Source: Phaeobacter italicus (GTDB lineage: Bacteria; Pseudomonadota; Alphaproteobacteria; Rhodobacterales; Rhodobacteraceae). From it: DNA of 64,000 nucleotides. The stretch is from positions 806,001 to 870,000 of the forward strand of contig NZ_CVRM01000011.1 of the NCBI RefSeq assembly GCF_001258055.1, given 5' to 3'. Position 1 is the first letter of the stretch; every line of letters begins with the position of its first letter. Below, piece after piece: positions 47,901-55,445 of the stretch. The translations under genes were made by a program, and so were the position numbers. The notes under the pieces were generated by a model. That model searched no databases. It was not told the DNA's origin and was given only the letters and a program-made list of their open reading frames with translations.

Positions 47901-48406
47901 GGAAGGTAGCAATCCATCAGCGACCATTCGGACTGGTGCAGCACGGTAGAGCTTTCGCCGGTGTGGTCGTCGCCCATCGCCATCAGGACGCCACCGTATT
48001 TGGACGAGCCGGCCATATTGGCATGGCGGATGGCATCGCCAGAGCGGTCAACGCCCGGCCCCTTGCCGTACCACAGGCCAAACACGCCGTCGTATTTGCC
48101 CTCGCCGCGGACTTCGGCCTGCTGGGCGCCCCACAGGGCCGTCACGGCGAGATCTTCGTTCAGACCGTATTGAAAGGTGATATCGCTGGCGGTCAGGTGT
48201 TTCTCTGCCCGCTTCATCTGCATATCGACCGCACCAAGAGGCGAGCCGCGATACCCCGTCACCAGACCTGCGGTGTTCAGACCGGCCTGAACGTCACGGT
48301 GTTTTTGCATCAGCATCAGCCGCACCAGCGCCTGCGTACCATTCAGCATGACCGGCGATTTGGTCAGGTCATATTTGTCGTTCAGTGAAATCTTCTGCGT
48401 GCTCAT
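44987..48406 (-). CDS. Indolepyruvate ferredoxin oxidoreductase (fused alpha-beta type)
   Basis: This 1139-residue cytoplasmic enzyme decarboxylates arylpyruvates to aryl-CoA with reduction of ferredoxin. The N-terminal and central regions bind thiamine pyrophosphate, with HMGGEGVNWVGEAPF and LYNDAVAMTGGQEAEGG. A bacterial 4Fe-4S region near 640-690 contains CEGCGDCGVQSNC and CVKGFCPSF. The C-terminal gamma-like region holds VVITGVGGTGVVTIGAVLAQAA. It is a single-chain form common in proteobacteria, unlike the archaeal two-subunit enzyme. The start ATG at 48406 follows GGGGAGG; a start at 48421 is weaker. It is divergent from a LysR regulator with operator-like repeats between. Confidence 0.93.
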   Translation of the reverse strand: MSTQKISLNDKYDLTKSPVMLNGTQALVRLMLMQKHRDVQAGLNTAGLVTGYRGSPLGAVDMQMKRAEKHLTASDITFQYGLNEDLAVTALWGAQQAEVRGEGKYDGVFGLWYGKGPGVDRSGDAIRHANMAGSSKYGGVLMAMGDDHTGESSTVLHQSEWSLMDCYLPIVSPAGVQEILDYGIYGIGLSRFSGLWTGLKTMKDTIEVTSVVDGNPDRMQLVTPEFDMPADGLNIRLDDDRFRQENRIIDYKRFAAEAYSHANKMDKRMWGKPGAKIGFVAAGKNWLDLVHAMSLLNIDENMAERLGITTYKVGQTWPLDMKGFNDWAEGLDLIVVVEEKRKLIEIQIKEAIFDDRRGRRVYGWYKGGAGGMHRDELFPTKYALDPIMIAEKLGQILIEEGRETEAIRAGLSALEDAKRADNAEEIAARLPYFCSGCPHNSSTKLPDGSRAYAGIGCHFMVQWMDRETTGFTHMGGEGVNWVGEAPFSNRKHVFQNLGDGTYNHSGVQAIRAALAEGTNITFKILYNDAVAMTGGQEAEGGLTAQQIAHELTAMGVKTIAVVYDEKEDVDAKLFPAGMRMHERAELMVVQKEFEQVEGVSAIIYIQTCAAEKRRRRKKGLFPDPDQRVFINSDVCEGCGDCGVQSNCVSIVPKETELGRKRAIDQSSCNKDFSCVKGFCPSFLTIEGAKIRKEPTAALDLPDLPTPELPSINGTHNVVITGVGGTGVVTIGAVLAQAAQIDGKGAGMMEMAGLAQKGGAVHIHCRIANTPEDISAIRVATGECDALIGGDLVVSAGAKTIGLMKTGKTGAVVNSHEIITGDFTRDTEFQIPSDRLQVALEARLRERLDLFDASELARASMGDSIFSNMMVFGAAWQRGLLPISLEAIQEAITLNGAAVERNLRAFDIGRWAVLYPQEAARLAEPNVVELPKTLDEKITFRKAHLTDYQGPRLAKRYAKMLDGISDKALKEAVAKGYHKLLSYKDEYEVARLLLSSRQKAEAEFEGDLKISYNLAPPMLTGTDPNGRPKKRKFGPGMERWLRLLAKFKGLRGTPLDLFGYTAERKMERALIKQYESDMKEWLPKASPEIMEPLIALAELPLEIRGFGPVKQANEAKGAKRREEILSVLRQGGEPMKTAAQ

Positions 48407-48454
48407 TCTTGGCCTCCCCAACCATGACTAGCTTGCTCATCTGCGCTCAATAAT

Positions 48455-48473
48455 AGGTCATAATTGCTGACCT
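48455..48473. promoter_or_regulatory. LysR-type operator AGGTCA-N7-TGACCT
   Basis: This is a perfect inverted repeat with T-N11-A geometry (T48458, A48470), the hallmark of LysR-type regulator sites, in the divergent gap between indolepyruvate oxidoreductase and the LysR gene. Confidence 0.65.
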
Positions 48474-48511
48474 GTATACTGTTTTCTGTCAGAATGTGTT
48501 TCACTTGGCCC

Positions 48512-48542
48512 TATGAAATTGAAAGTATCGATACATTTCATA
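48512..48542. promoter_or_regulatory. Nested inverted repeats before the LysR gene
   Basis: TATGAAAT (48512-48519) and ATTTCATA (48535-48542) flank the 10-bp palindrome GTATCGATAC (48525-48534). It lies 24 bases before the LysR start codon and may be an autoregulatory site. Confidence 0.4.
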
Positions 48543-48566
48543 TAGGGTTGGATTGAGGCATCGAAA

Positions 48567-49481
48567 GTGACAGGTATGGACTGGGACAAGCTAAGAATAT
48601 TTCACGCAGTGGCTGACGCAGGCAGCCTGACCCATGCGGGCGACAAGTTGAATCTGTCGCAATCGGCGGTCAGCCGTCAGATCCGGGCGCTGGAGGAGAG
48701 CCTGAACTCGACCCTGTTTCACCGGCATGCCCGGGGGCTGATTCTCACCGAGCAGGGTGAACTGCTGTTTGATGCCACCAAATCCATGTCCAAGAGGCTC
48801 GAAGCCGCCTCAGCGCGCATCCGCGACAGCGAGGAAGAGGTCTTTGGCGAATTGCGGGTGACCACCACCTTTGGTTTTGGCACCCTTTGGCTGGCCCCGC
48901 GTCTGACCAAGCTTTACGAGCAATACCCCGACCTCAAGGTTGATCTGATGCTGGAAGAGCGGGTTCTGGACCTGCCGATGCGCGAAGCCGACGTGGCGAT
49001 CCGCATGAAAGAGCCGAGCCAGGCCGATCTGATCCGCAAGCGGCTGATGTCCGTTCAGATGAAGCTATACGCGTCGCGCAACTATGTTGAACGTAATGGC
49101 ATGCCCGAGGTGATCGAAGACATCGGCGCCCACCGGCTGATCTGCCAGAACCCGCGTTCGGCCCAGGTCGGCTCAGCCGCGGTTCTGGTGCAGAAACTGA
49201 TGACACATAACCCGTCCTCTTTGCTGACCGTGAACAACTACTTTGGGGTTTTGCAGGGCGTTATCCACGATCTGGGCATCGGCGTGCTGCCAGATTACGT
49301 GACAGAGGACTTCCCCGACCTCGTTCCGGTCCTGCCGGATGAGGACACCAGCGATGTGCCTGTCTACCTCGCCTACCCAGAAGAATTGCGCCATTCACGT
49401 CGCATTTCGGCATTTCGGGACTTCGTTCAGAACGAAATTATCGCCCACCGCAAGCACATGAAAGAGCTCGGCAAAATCTAG
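48567..49481 (+). CDS. LysR family transcriptional regulator
   Basis: This 304-residue protein has an N-terminal helix-turn-helix (about 5-65: KLRIFHAVADAGSLTHAGDKL, split as FHAVADAGSLTHAG and LSQSAVSRQIRALEES) and a C-terminal periplasmic-binding-protein-like effector domain (about 90-295). It probably regulates the divergent indolepyruvate oxidoreductase and itself through the repeats in the gap. The start is GTG at 48567; ATG at 48576 (MDWDKL) is an alternative, and both leave the DNA-binding domain intact. The effector is unknown; an aromatic keto acid is plausible by context only. Confidence 0.9.
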   Translation: MTGMDWDKLRIFHAVADAGSLTHAGDKLNLSQSAVSRQIRALEESLNSTLFHRHARGLILTEQGELLFDATKSMSKRLEAASARIRDSEEEVFGELRVTTTFGFGTLWLAPRLTKLYEQYPDLKVDLMLEERVLDLPMREADVAIRMKEPSQADLIRKRLMSVQMKLYASRNYVERNGMPEVIEDIGAHRLICQNPRSAQVGSAAVLVQKLMTHNPSSLLTVNNYFGVLQGVIHDLGIGVLPDYVTEDFPDLVPVLPDEDTSDVPVYLAYPEELRHSRRISAFRDFVQNEIIAHRKHMKELGKI

Positions 49482-49531
49482 CCATGCAAAAATTGCATGG
49501 CAGGAATGCCATGACGTGTGCAGGATTACCC

Positions 49532-49560
49532 TTGATCCGGGGGGCATGCGCCCCTAAATC
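49532..49560 (+). promoter_or_regulatory. Putative promoter of the candidate sRNA
   Basis: TTGATC (49532-49537) and TAAATC (49555-49560) are separated by 17 bases, a sigma70-like layout that places a start near 49567. Confidence 0.45.
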
Positions 49561-49566
49561 ACATCT

Positions 49567-49640
49567 CGAAGGCAGCGACACTGTCGCCCTTCATACCTCC
49601 CTGTTGGACTTCGGCCGAGCTTAGTGCTCGGCCTTTTTTT
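49567..49640 (+). ncRNA. Candidate small regulatory RNA of about 74 nt
   Basis: From the inferred start the transcript has a 5' hairpin (GCGAC-ACT-GTCGC near 49574-49586), then an unpaired stretch containing CATACCTCCCTG, and ends in a strong terminator. The unpaired CCTCC is complementary to ribosome-binding sites, as in several trans-acting sRNAs. The nearest upstream gene is a regulator whose stop is 85 bases away and has its own inverted repeat. No protein reading explains the terminator. The assignment is inference from structure. Confidence 0.5.
49613..49640 (+). terminator. Rho-independent terminator of the candidate sRNA
   Basis: GGCCGAGC (49613-49620) pairs with GCTCGGCC (49626-49633), loop TTAGT, followed by seven T. 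Confidence 0.92.
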
Positions 49641-49949
49641 GGCCAAACGCATTGCCCTGCTGTCCTCCGACAGTTTCCATCCTGCCGGGACGTTGATCCA
49701 ACTCGGGATCCGGCCCGTTCCATTTCCTGATGCGCTAACGCTGCACTGCGGCAGGCCCGAGATCAACCTGTTGCGCCAATATCCCCTTCACATCCACTCC
49801 CCCTGCCCAAAGGATCAGCTGACCGGCTTCCACCTGCCGCCAAATTAGGCAGGACAGGAATGCAGTGGACCCGGTCACCGGTCAGGGATGCGGCAAACAT
49901 AGCCCAAAACCGAAAATGGTTCCTTGCGCTATATCAACAGGTTGAACGG

Positions 49950-49965
49950 TAAATACCACGTTAAC
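49950..49965 (+). promoter_or_regulatory. CtrA-like site TAAA-N7-TTAAC
   Basis: One mismatch from TTAA-N7-TTAAC, about 120 bases before the small exported protein gene at 50081. Weak evidence alone. Confidence 0.3.
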
Positions 49966-50080
49966 ATCATCACCATTCCGCCGCCTTGTCTCAAATTTTT
50001 CGGAACCATCACGCACAGCGATCGTTGTGTCAGCGAACCGCATGAAGATGCAAAACACGGAACAGACAGGAGACTTGGAT

Positions 50081-50479
50081 ATGCTTCGCATGACCTCTAT
50101 CGCCGCCCTTATCGCCATGACCGGTGCTGCAAATGCATTGGTGCTGACTGAAAGCGCGACTCCAAACGACAAGGGCGAGAGCTTCATTGAAGAAAACGCC
50201 GAATTCATCGGTGCCCCCGTGGTTGACGTAAACGGCGCGCCTATCGGCACCGTGATCGAAGTCACCGCAGAACCGGGCGAACAGCGCAAGATCCTCGTCA
50301 ACTTTACCGAAGGTTTTTCTGACGAGCTGAGCGGTATGCTGTTCACGCTGGACGGCATGTGGGAAACCGACGGCGTGCTGCAGATGGGTCAGACCACTGA
50401 CGAACTGGAAACCATGCTGGAGACCTACGCCCAGAACAACCCTGACAAACTGCACGACGAGTCGATCCTGAACAAATAA
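50081..50479 (+). CDS. Small exported protein with PRC-barrel-like core
   Basis: This 132-residue protein has a signal peptide (about 1-19, ending in ALIAMTGAANA). The mature part contains APVVDVNGAPIGTVIEV followed by KILVNFTEGF, which resembles the two-strand start of PRC-barrel domains. It then becomes acidic and helical up to the C-terminal DESILNK. The function is unknown, and a periplasmic location is expected. AGGAG lies 8 bases before the ATG at 50081, so an extension to 50027 is rejected. It stands alone with its own terminator. Confidence 0.75.
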   Translation: MLRMTSIAALIAMTGAANALVLTESATPNDKGESFIEENAEFIGAPVVDVNGAPIGTVIEVTAEPGEQRKILVNFTEGFSDELSGMLFTLDGMWETDGVLQMGQTTDELETMLETYAQNNPDKLHDESILNK

Positions 50480-50512
50480 CCGACCCGTCCGCGCAGACGC
50501 GCAGTCCAAAAA

Positions 50513-50541
50513 CAGGCCAGAGCCACTCTGGCCTGTTTTTT
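50513..50541 (+). terminator. Rho-independent terminator
   Basis: A 10-bp stem (50513-50522 with 50526-50535), loop CCA, and a T-run to 50541 follow the small exported protein gene. Confidence 0.92.
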
Positions 50542-50690
50542 CGTGCCATTTCCCCCGGCTTCACGCGCTGTGATGCGTGATCGGGTCGCAGCAATGCTGC
50601 GCGCGCACGAATGCCTGCTCTTTTTTCTTCCCCCCCAGCCCTCCTTGCCCTAAAAGGCGCGCAATCGCAGCCATTGGGGACGTAAAACGG

Positions 50691-52856
50691 ATGCAGGAAC
50701 CTGCCATCACGCCTGAACTGATTGCCAACCACGGGCTCAAGCCCGAGGAATACGATCTTATCCTGGAAATCATCGGGCGGGAGCCGACCTTCACCGAGCT
50801 GGGCATCTTCTCAGCCATGTGGAACGAACACTGTTCCTACAAATCCTCCAAAAAGTGGCTCCGCACCCTGCCCACCGATGGTCCGCAGGTGATCTGTGGC
50901 CCCGGTGAGAACGCAGGCATCGTTGATATTGGCGATGGTGATGCGGTTGTCTTCAAGATGGAAAGCCACAACCACCCCTCTTACATCGAACCCTATCAGG
51001 GTGCGGCGACCGGGGTTGGCGGGATCTTGCGCGACGTGTTCACCATGGGTGCCCGCCCCATCGCGTCGATGAACGCGCTGTCCTTTGGCGAGCCCTCCCA
51101 CCACAAGACCCGCCAGCTGGTCAACGGTGTGGTTGAGGGCATCGGCGGCTACGGCAACTGTTTCGGTGTGCCTTGCGTTGGTGGCGAGGTCCGTTTCCAT
51201 CCGGCCTACAACGGCAACTGTCTGGTGAATGCCTTTGCCGCCGGTCTGGCCAAGACCGACGGCATTTTTTATTCCGCGGCCTCCGGCGTCGGAATGCCGG
51301 TTGTCTACCTTGGCGCCAAGACCGGTCGCGACGGTGTGGGTGGTGCGACGATGGCATCGGCCGAATTCGACGACACCATCGAGGAAAAGCGCCCAACTGT
51401 TCAGGTTGGCGACCCCTTCACCGAAAAACGCCTGATGGAAGCGACGCTGGAGCTGATGCAGACCGGCGCCGTGATCTCCATCCAGGACATGGGGGCCGCT
51501 GGTCTGACCTGTTCGGCAGTCGAGATGGGTGACAAAGGCGGCCTTGGGGTTCGTCTGGATCTTGAAAACGTGCCGCAGCGCGAAGTGGACATGACAGCCT
51601 ATGAAATGATGCTGTCGGAATCCCAGGAACGGATGCTGATGGTGCTGAAGCCCGAACTGGAGGCCGAAGCCAAGGCCGTGTTCGAGAAATGGGATCTGGA
51701 TTTTGCCATCGTCGGTGAAACCATCGCCGAAGACCGCTTCCTCATCATGCACAACGGCGAGGTCAAAGCCGATCTGCCGCTGTCAAAGCTGTCTTCCTCT
51801 GCGCCGGAATATGACCGCCCCTGGATCGAGACACCGGCCCCTGAGGCGCTGACCGACGCAGATGTGCCGACAATCGACCCGATTGACGGTCTCAAGGCGC
51901 TGATCTCCAGCCCGAACTACGCAGGCAAGCAGTGGGTCTATGAACAATACGACACCACGGTCATGGGCGACACCGCCCGCCGGCCCGGTGCAGGCTCTGG
52001 CATCGTGCGCGTGCATGGCACCGACAAACAGCTGGCCTTCACCTCTGACGTGACCCCGCGCTACGTTAAGGCAAACCCGTTCGAGGGCGGCAAACAGGCG
52101 GTGGCTGAGGCCTATCGCAACCTGACCGCTGTTGGCGCCAAGCCCTTGGCAACAACCGACAACCTGAACTTTGGCAACCCCGAAAAGCCCGAAATCATGG
52201 GCCAGTTCGTCGGCGCCATCAAAGGCATCGGCGAAGCGGTCGCGGCGCTGGACGTTCCAATCGTGTCTGGCAACGTCTCGCTTTACAACGAGACCGACGG
52301 TCAGGGGATCCTGCCAACACCGACCATCGGTGCGGTTGGCCTGATTGCCGCGGACGAAGAGCCGATCATCGGCGAAGCCCGCGACGGCCATATTGCCCTG
52401 CTCATTGGAGACACCATCGGCCACCTTGGTCAGTCGGCCCTTCTGGCCGAGGTCTTCAACCGCGAGGACGGCGACGCACCCACCGTGGATCTGGCAGCAG
52501 AGAAGCGCAACGGCGAATTCATCCGCGCCAACCGCGATCTGATCAAGGCCTGCACCGACCTTGGTGATGGCGGCCTTGCTCTGGCGGCATTTGAAATGGC
52601 CGAAGGCGCAGGCGTTGGCGTTCAGATCGATGCGGGCGATACCCCTACCCTGTTTGGCGAAGATCAGGCACGCTATCTGGTGGCCTGCAACTTTGATCAG
52701 GCCGAGGGTCTTATGATGGCCGCAGGTCAGGCGGGTGTGACCGTGACAACCGTTGGCAAATTCGGCGGCGACACCGTGAAAATCGGTGGCTCCGAAGCAC
52801 CGCTGGCAGAGCTGTCGGAGATCTTCCGCTCCAGCTTTGCCGCTGCTGTGGCCTAA
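50691..52856 (+). CDS. purL: Phosphoribosylformylglycinamidine synthase subunit PurL
   Basis: This 721-residue ATP-dependent subunit works with PurQ and PurS in purine synthesis. It shows [40 protein letters not shown], split as [49 protein letters not shown] and [12 protein letters not shown], then a second AIR-synthase-like half with [19 protein letters not shown]. It is the small form without the fused glutaminase. The start at 50691 begins the conserved [16 protein letters not shown]. An extension to 50577 through low-similarity sequence is rejected. purQ and purS are not adjacent in the window. Confidence 0.97.
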   Translation: MQEPAITPELIANHGLKPEEYDLILEIIGREPTFTELGIFSAMWNEHCSYKSSKKWLRTLPTDGPQVICGPGENAGIVDIGDGDAVVFKMESHNHPSYIEPYQGAATGVGGILRDVFTMGARPIASMNALSFGEPSHHKTRQLVNGVVEGIGGYGNCFGVPCVGGEVRFHPAYNGNCLVNAFAAGLAKTDGIFYSAASGVGMPVVYLGAKTGRDGVGGATMASAEFDDTIEEKRPTVQVGDPFTEKRLMEATLELMQTGAVISIQDMGAAGLTCSAVEMGDKGGLGVRLDLENVPQREVDMTAYEMMLSESQERMLMVLKPELEAEAKAVFEKWDLDFAIVGETIAEDRFLIMHNGEVKADLPLSKLSSSAPEYDRPWIETPAPEALTDADVPTIDPIDGLKALISSPNYAGKQWVYEQYDTTVMGDTARRPGAGSGIVRVHGTDKQLAFTSDVTPRYVKANPFEGGKQAVAEAYRNLTAVGAKPLATTDNLNFGNPEKPEIMGQFVGAIKGIGEAVAALDVPIVSGNVSLYNETDGQGILPTPTIGAVGLIAADEEPIIGEARDGHIALLIGDTIGHLGQSALLAEVFNREDGDAPTVDLAAEKRNGEFIRANRDLIKACTDLGDGGLALAAFEMAEGAGVGVQIDAGDTPTLFGEDQARYLVACNFDQAEGLMMAAGQAGVTVTTVGKFGGDTVKIGGSEAPLAELSEIFRSSFAAAVA

Positions 52857-52898
52857 GGACTGGACTGCGTTGGGGCTTGGTCCTCAACACGACATATC

Positions 52899-52930
52899 GG
52901 GTGGGGTGGCGCTGTCACCCCACCCATTTT
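52899..52930 (+). terminator. Rho-independent terminator of purL
   Basis: GGGTGGGGTG (52899-52908) pairs with CACCCCACCC (52916-52925), loop of 7, followed by ATTTTGTTT. Confidence 0.85.
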
Positions 52931-52955
52931 GTTTCGAGATCTCACAGGTGATCCG

Positions 52956-53513
52956 ATGACCCATTCCCAGCCTGCCAGTTCCTCCTCGCCTGCTCTCGAC
53001 CTGACAGCCGATTGCAGCCGCTGCGCTGCGCTGTGCTGTGTGGCCTACCCGTTTGAGGAGGGTGAGGATTTCGCGATCCTGAAGGAGGCGGATCACCCCT
53101 GCCCCAACCTTTCTCAATCCTGTTTTGGCTGCACCATCCATGCCGATCTGAACAGCCGTGGTTTTGGCGGCTGCATCGCCTATTCCTGTGCAGGTGCCGG
53201 CCAGCGGGTCACGCAGGTGTTGTTTGCGGGCGAAACCTGGCGGGACGATCCCGATCTTCTGCCCCATATGACCCACGCGCTGCGGGTTCTGCGCCCCATC
53301 CACGAGGCCCTGCTGATCCTGCGCGAGGCGTCAAATCTGGATCTGCCCCAAGACATTCGCCACGCGCTGAATGGATTGATGACGACGCTTGCGGTTGCCG
53401 ATGGGACCACGATCTGGGATTTTGAGGAAGCCGAGGTGCAGGAGGCGCTCGCCTCTGTTCCCGACTTCGTTCCCCGCCTTGCCCCATACGTGCGCAAAGA
53501 CCCGGCCATCTGA
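52956..53513 (+). CDS. Cysteine-cluster protein of unknown function
   Basis: This 185-residue cytoplasmic protein has cysteines concentrated in the first 75 residues: CSRCAALCC, HPCPNLSQSCFGCTIH and GGCIAYSCAGAGQ. The spacing resembles the Cys-rich N-terminal region found on some pentapeptide-repeat proteins and the YkgJ-like putative metal-binding clusters. The C-terminal 100 residues are helical without recognised motif and carry no pentapeptide repeats. It may bind zinc or an iron-sulfur cluster. The start at 52956 follows AGGTGATCCG; a start at 52929 is possible. It precedes bolA and grxD, genes linked to iron-sulfur metabolism, but with a 74-base gap. Confidence 0.75.
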   Translation: MTHSQPASSSSPALDLTADCSRCAALCCVAYPFEEGEDFAILKEADHPCPNLSQSCFGCTIHADLNSRGFGGCIAYSCAGAGQRVTQVLFAGETWRDDPDLLPHMTHALRVLRPIHEALLILREASNLDLPQDIRHALNGLMTTLAVADGTTIWDFEEAEVQEALASVPDFVPRLAPYVRKDPAI

Positions 53514-53587
53514 CCGCCTAATCTGCTTGCAGAGGCCCCGACCGCACCCTACATTTTGTATCAGCTAGAAATAAGGATACTTCACCC

Positions 53588-53824
53588 ATGCCGATGCAAG
53601 CCCACGAAATCGAAGAGCTGCTGCGCCAGAGCTTTCCGGATGCGGAAATTCAGGTCGGTGGCCACGACGGTGTGCATATGTCCGCGATGGTCATCGACGA
53701 GAGCTTCCGCGGCAAAAACCGCGTCCAGCAGCAGCGCGCGGTCTACGCCGCTCTCAAGGGCAAGATGGATGGCTCCAACGGTGAGCTGCACGCGCTCGCC
53801 CTGACGACCAAAGCGCCCGAGTAA
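53588..53824 (+). CDS. BolA family protein
   Basis: This 78-residue protein has the BolA fold. MQAHEIEELLRQSFPDAEIQV is followed by the conserved FRGKNRVQQQRAVYAAL helix region and a C-terminal ELHALALTTKAP. It keeps the histidine-containing loop GGHDGVHMSAMV that can share an iron-sulfur cluster with a CGFS glutaredoxin. grxD is encoded 350 bases downstream, which supports a BolA-Grx pair in iron-sulfur trafficking. The sequence is closer to the IbaG-like short BolA group. Confidence 0.93.
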   Translation: MPMQAHEIEELLRQSFPDAEIQVGGHDGVHMSAMVIDESFRGKNRVQQQRAVYAALKGKMDGSNGELHALALTTKAPE

Positions 53825-53830
53825 CCCAAG

Positions 53831-54061
53831 ATGTCGTTGTTTCTGTCGCTCCTCATCTTCGGCATCATCGTCATGACCGCGATTGTCGCGGTCATCGGTC
53901 AACGCCGGGCACCGCTGGAGGACGATGACAACGATCCCAACTACCACACCCTGCGATCTGACTATCAGTCGGGTATGGGCGGGGGATCCATGCGGACCTG
54001 GAAGGTGCCCAAAGACCCGGACGAATACGCCCGTTTCTTTGTCCCGAAGGGCAAGAAATAA
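53831..54061 (+). CDS. Small single-pass membrane protein of unknown function
   Basis: This 76-residue protein has an N-terminal hydrophobic segment (about 3-22, FLSLLIFGIIVMTAIVAVIG), an acidic stretch EDDDNDPN, and a soluble tail ending in ARFFVPKGKK. It begins 6 bases after the bolA stop and lies before grxD, so it belongs to the same transcript. I do not recognise a family. The position between two iron-sulfur partners is suggestive only. Confidence 0.7.
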   Translation: MSLFLSLLIFGIIVMTAIVAVIGQRRAPLEDDDNDPNYHTLRSDYQSGMGGGSMRTWKVPKDPDEYARFFVPKGKK

Positions 54062-54173
54062 CCCTCTTCCGCCCCTGCCAACAGCCCGGATCAGTCCGGA
54101 TTGGCATTCCCCTCGATTTTCCCTATATCTCGGCTAACGGAACAACGGCCCACCCGCCGAAAGGAAACGCAAC

Positions 54174-54536
54174 ATGACCGACGCAAAAACCCGCATCGAC
54201 GAAACCGTCAAAAGCAACGACGTTGTGCTCTACATGAAGGGCACCAAGGATATGCCGCAGTGTGGCTTTTCCTCGCGCGTTGCTGGCGTTTTGAACTACA
54301 TCGGTGTCGACTACACCGACGTGAACGTTCTGGCTGACGAAGAAATCCGTCAGGGTATCAAGGACTATTCCGACTGGCCGACCATTCCCCAGCTCTACGT
54401 CAAGGGCGAGTTCGTGGGCGGATGCGACATCATCACCGAGATGACCCTCTCGGGCGAGCTGGACGGCATGTTTGAAGAAAACGGCGTCGCCTTTGACAAG
54501 GCAGCTGCGGACAAGATCCGCGAAGCCAACGGCTGA
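54174..54536 (+). CDS. grxD: Monothiol glutaredoxin (CGFS type)
   Basis: This 120-residue protein carries [18 protein letters not shown] with active-site Cys30 in CGFS. The glutathione-binding [19 protein letters not shown] follows. CGFS glutaredoxins bind a bridging 2Fe-2S cluster and work with BolA proteins in iron-sulfur delivery. A bidirectional terminator follows, and the gene is convergent with the membrane methyltransferase-like gene. Confidence 0.96.
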   Translation: MTDAKTRIDETVKSNDVVLYMKGTKDMPQCGFSSRVAGVLNYIGVDYTDVNVLADEEIRQGIKDYSDWPTIPQLYVKGEFVGGCDIITEMTLSGELDGMFEENGVAFDKAAADKIREANG

Positions 54537-54579
54537 CCTGACGGCCTGGCGCTTGCCGGGCACCCGTCACAAAACAAAA

Positions 54580-54609
54580 GCCTGCCGCGATCATCGTGGC
54601 AGGCTTTTT
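54580..54609. terminator. Bidirectional terminator after grxD
   Basis: GCCTGCC (54580-54586) pairs with GGCAGGC (54598-54604), with inner CGA/TCG pairs. TTTTT follows on the plus strand and TTTTGTTTT on the minus strand, serving both convergent genes. Confidence 0.9.
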
Positions 54610-54637
54610 CTGTGGAAGGGGCTGCGCTGTGCCCCGC

Positions 54638-55318
54638 CTAGTAAATCCCCGGAACAAATTTGGCGGTGCGCGCGGCATAGGCCGAAAACTCGGCCCCATA
54701 GCGGTCGGCAAGATACCGGTCCAACGCGGGGATGTGATAGAAGACAAACATCAGGGTCATCATCAGCGGCACCACTCCAGCCCAGATGGAGGCCGCGAGA
54801 ATTGCCCAGCCTGTGAACAGGATGCTGTCACCGAGGTAGTTTACATGCATCGAATAGGCAAACAGCCCGCCGGTATAGCAATGCCCCTTGCTGCTTGGCT
54901 GTTTTTTCCAGGCCCAACGCTGCAGTTCTGAACCGGTGTTGATCGCAGATCCAATCAGCAAAAGGGACCCCCCAACCACATCCCATAGGTCAAAGGCGCG
55001 GGCCTCCCCCGCCACAACCCCGGCGCCGAGAAGGAGAAACCCGATTTCGAAACTCGCGATAAATGCCGCGAGGCCCAACCCCTCGGACAGCTCCACCCTG
55101 CGATGCAGCAGCACGAAGAGGGTCACGAGATGGCGCAGAAAATACAAAACCGCCGCCCCTGCCATGACCTTAGCGCGCATCGGATCCGGCCAGTCCCATC
55201 TGCCAAAGGCAAGCCAAAGACAGACCAACACCGACAGCCCATGCAAGGCTGCAAACCCAAGTTTCACCTCAATCGACCGCCCATGTGTGCGGTCCACCCC
55301 ACCTGCTTTGCCAGCCAT
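54638..55318 (-). CDS. Membrane protein of the DUF1295/isoprenylcysteine methyltransferase-like group
   Basis: This 226-residue protein has about six hydrophobic segments. The C-terminal part resembles steroid-reductase/ICMT-fold enzymes: GGLFAYSMHVNYLGDSILFTGWA, split as GGLFAYSMHVNYLGD, and the terminal HIPALDRYLADRYGAEFSAY followed by KFVPGIY. Members methylate or reduce lipidic substrates using residues of this C-terminal region. The substrate is unknown. The ATG at 55318 has AGGGG upstream; a start at 55372 would extend into the operator region. It is divergent from a TetR regulator that probably represses it. Confidence 0.8.
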   Translation of the reverse strand: MAGKAGGVDRTHGRSIEVKLGFAALHGLSVLVCLWLAFGRWDWPDPMRAKVMAGAAVLYFLRHLVTLFVLLHRRVELSEGLGLAAFIASFEIGFLLLGAGVVAGEARAFDLWDVVGGSLLLIGSAINTGSELQRWAWKKQPSSKGHCYTGGLFAYSMHVNYLGDSILFTGWAILAASIWAGVVPLMMTLMFVFYHIPALDRYLADRYGAEFSAYAARTAKFVPGIY

Positions 55319-55346
55319 TCTTGTCACCCCTTGATGCGTCAATCCA

Positions 55347-55442
55347 TTTTCGTCCAAACTGTTTTCGTCCAACTGGACTATTTAAACAATTGGACGGGAG
55401 GGCGGTTCCATGTCAATTCTATTTCGACCAAACGGACGAAAT
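55347..55442. promoter_or_regulatory. Operator cluster between the membrane enzyme and TetR gene
   Basis: TTTTCGTCCAA occurs at 55347-55357 and again at 55362-55372. TTGGACG, an inverted partner, lies at 55390-55396. ATTTCG-A-CC-AAAC-GG-A-CGAAAT forms a near-perfect inverted repeat at 55421-55442, ending three bases before the tetR start. The density suggests autoregulated TetR control. Confidence 0.6.
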
Positions 55443-55445
55443 TAG

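Larger units (their letters stand above)
49482..50080. other. 600-base intergenic region with candidate sRNA and no convincing gene
   Basis: Short frames here (49624-49848 plus, 49554-49766 minus) show no family resemblance or ribosome site, and both overlap a terminator. The region holds the perfect inverted repeat CCATGCAA-AAA-TTGCATGG (49482-49500) just past the LysR stop, the candidate sRNA with its terminator, and a CtrA-like site near 49950. From 49641 to 49940 I see no feature. Confidence 0.5.

Noticed and set aside
46895-48388. Long open frame antisense to indolepyruvate oxidoreductase (also 44876-46474, 11216-12817 and 9260-10978 antisense to other large genes)
   Set aside because: These are shadow frames typical of high-GC coding DNA. 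The opposite strand encodes clear enzymes with full motifs.
49624-49848. 74-residue plus-strand frame
   Set aside because: It starts inside the sRNA terminator, lacks a ribosome site and has no protein-like features.
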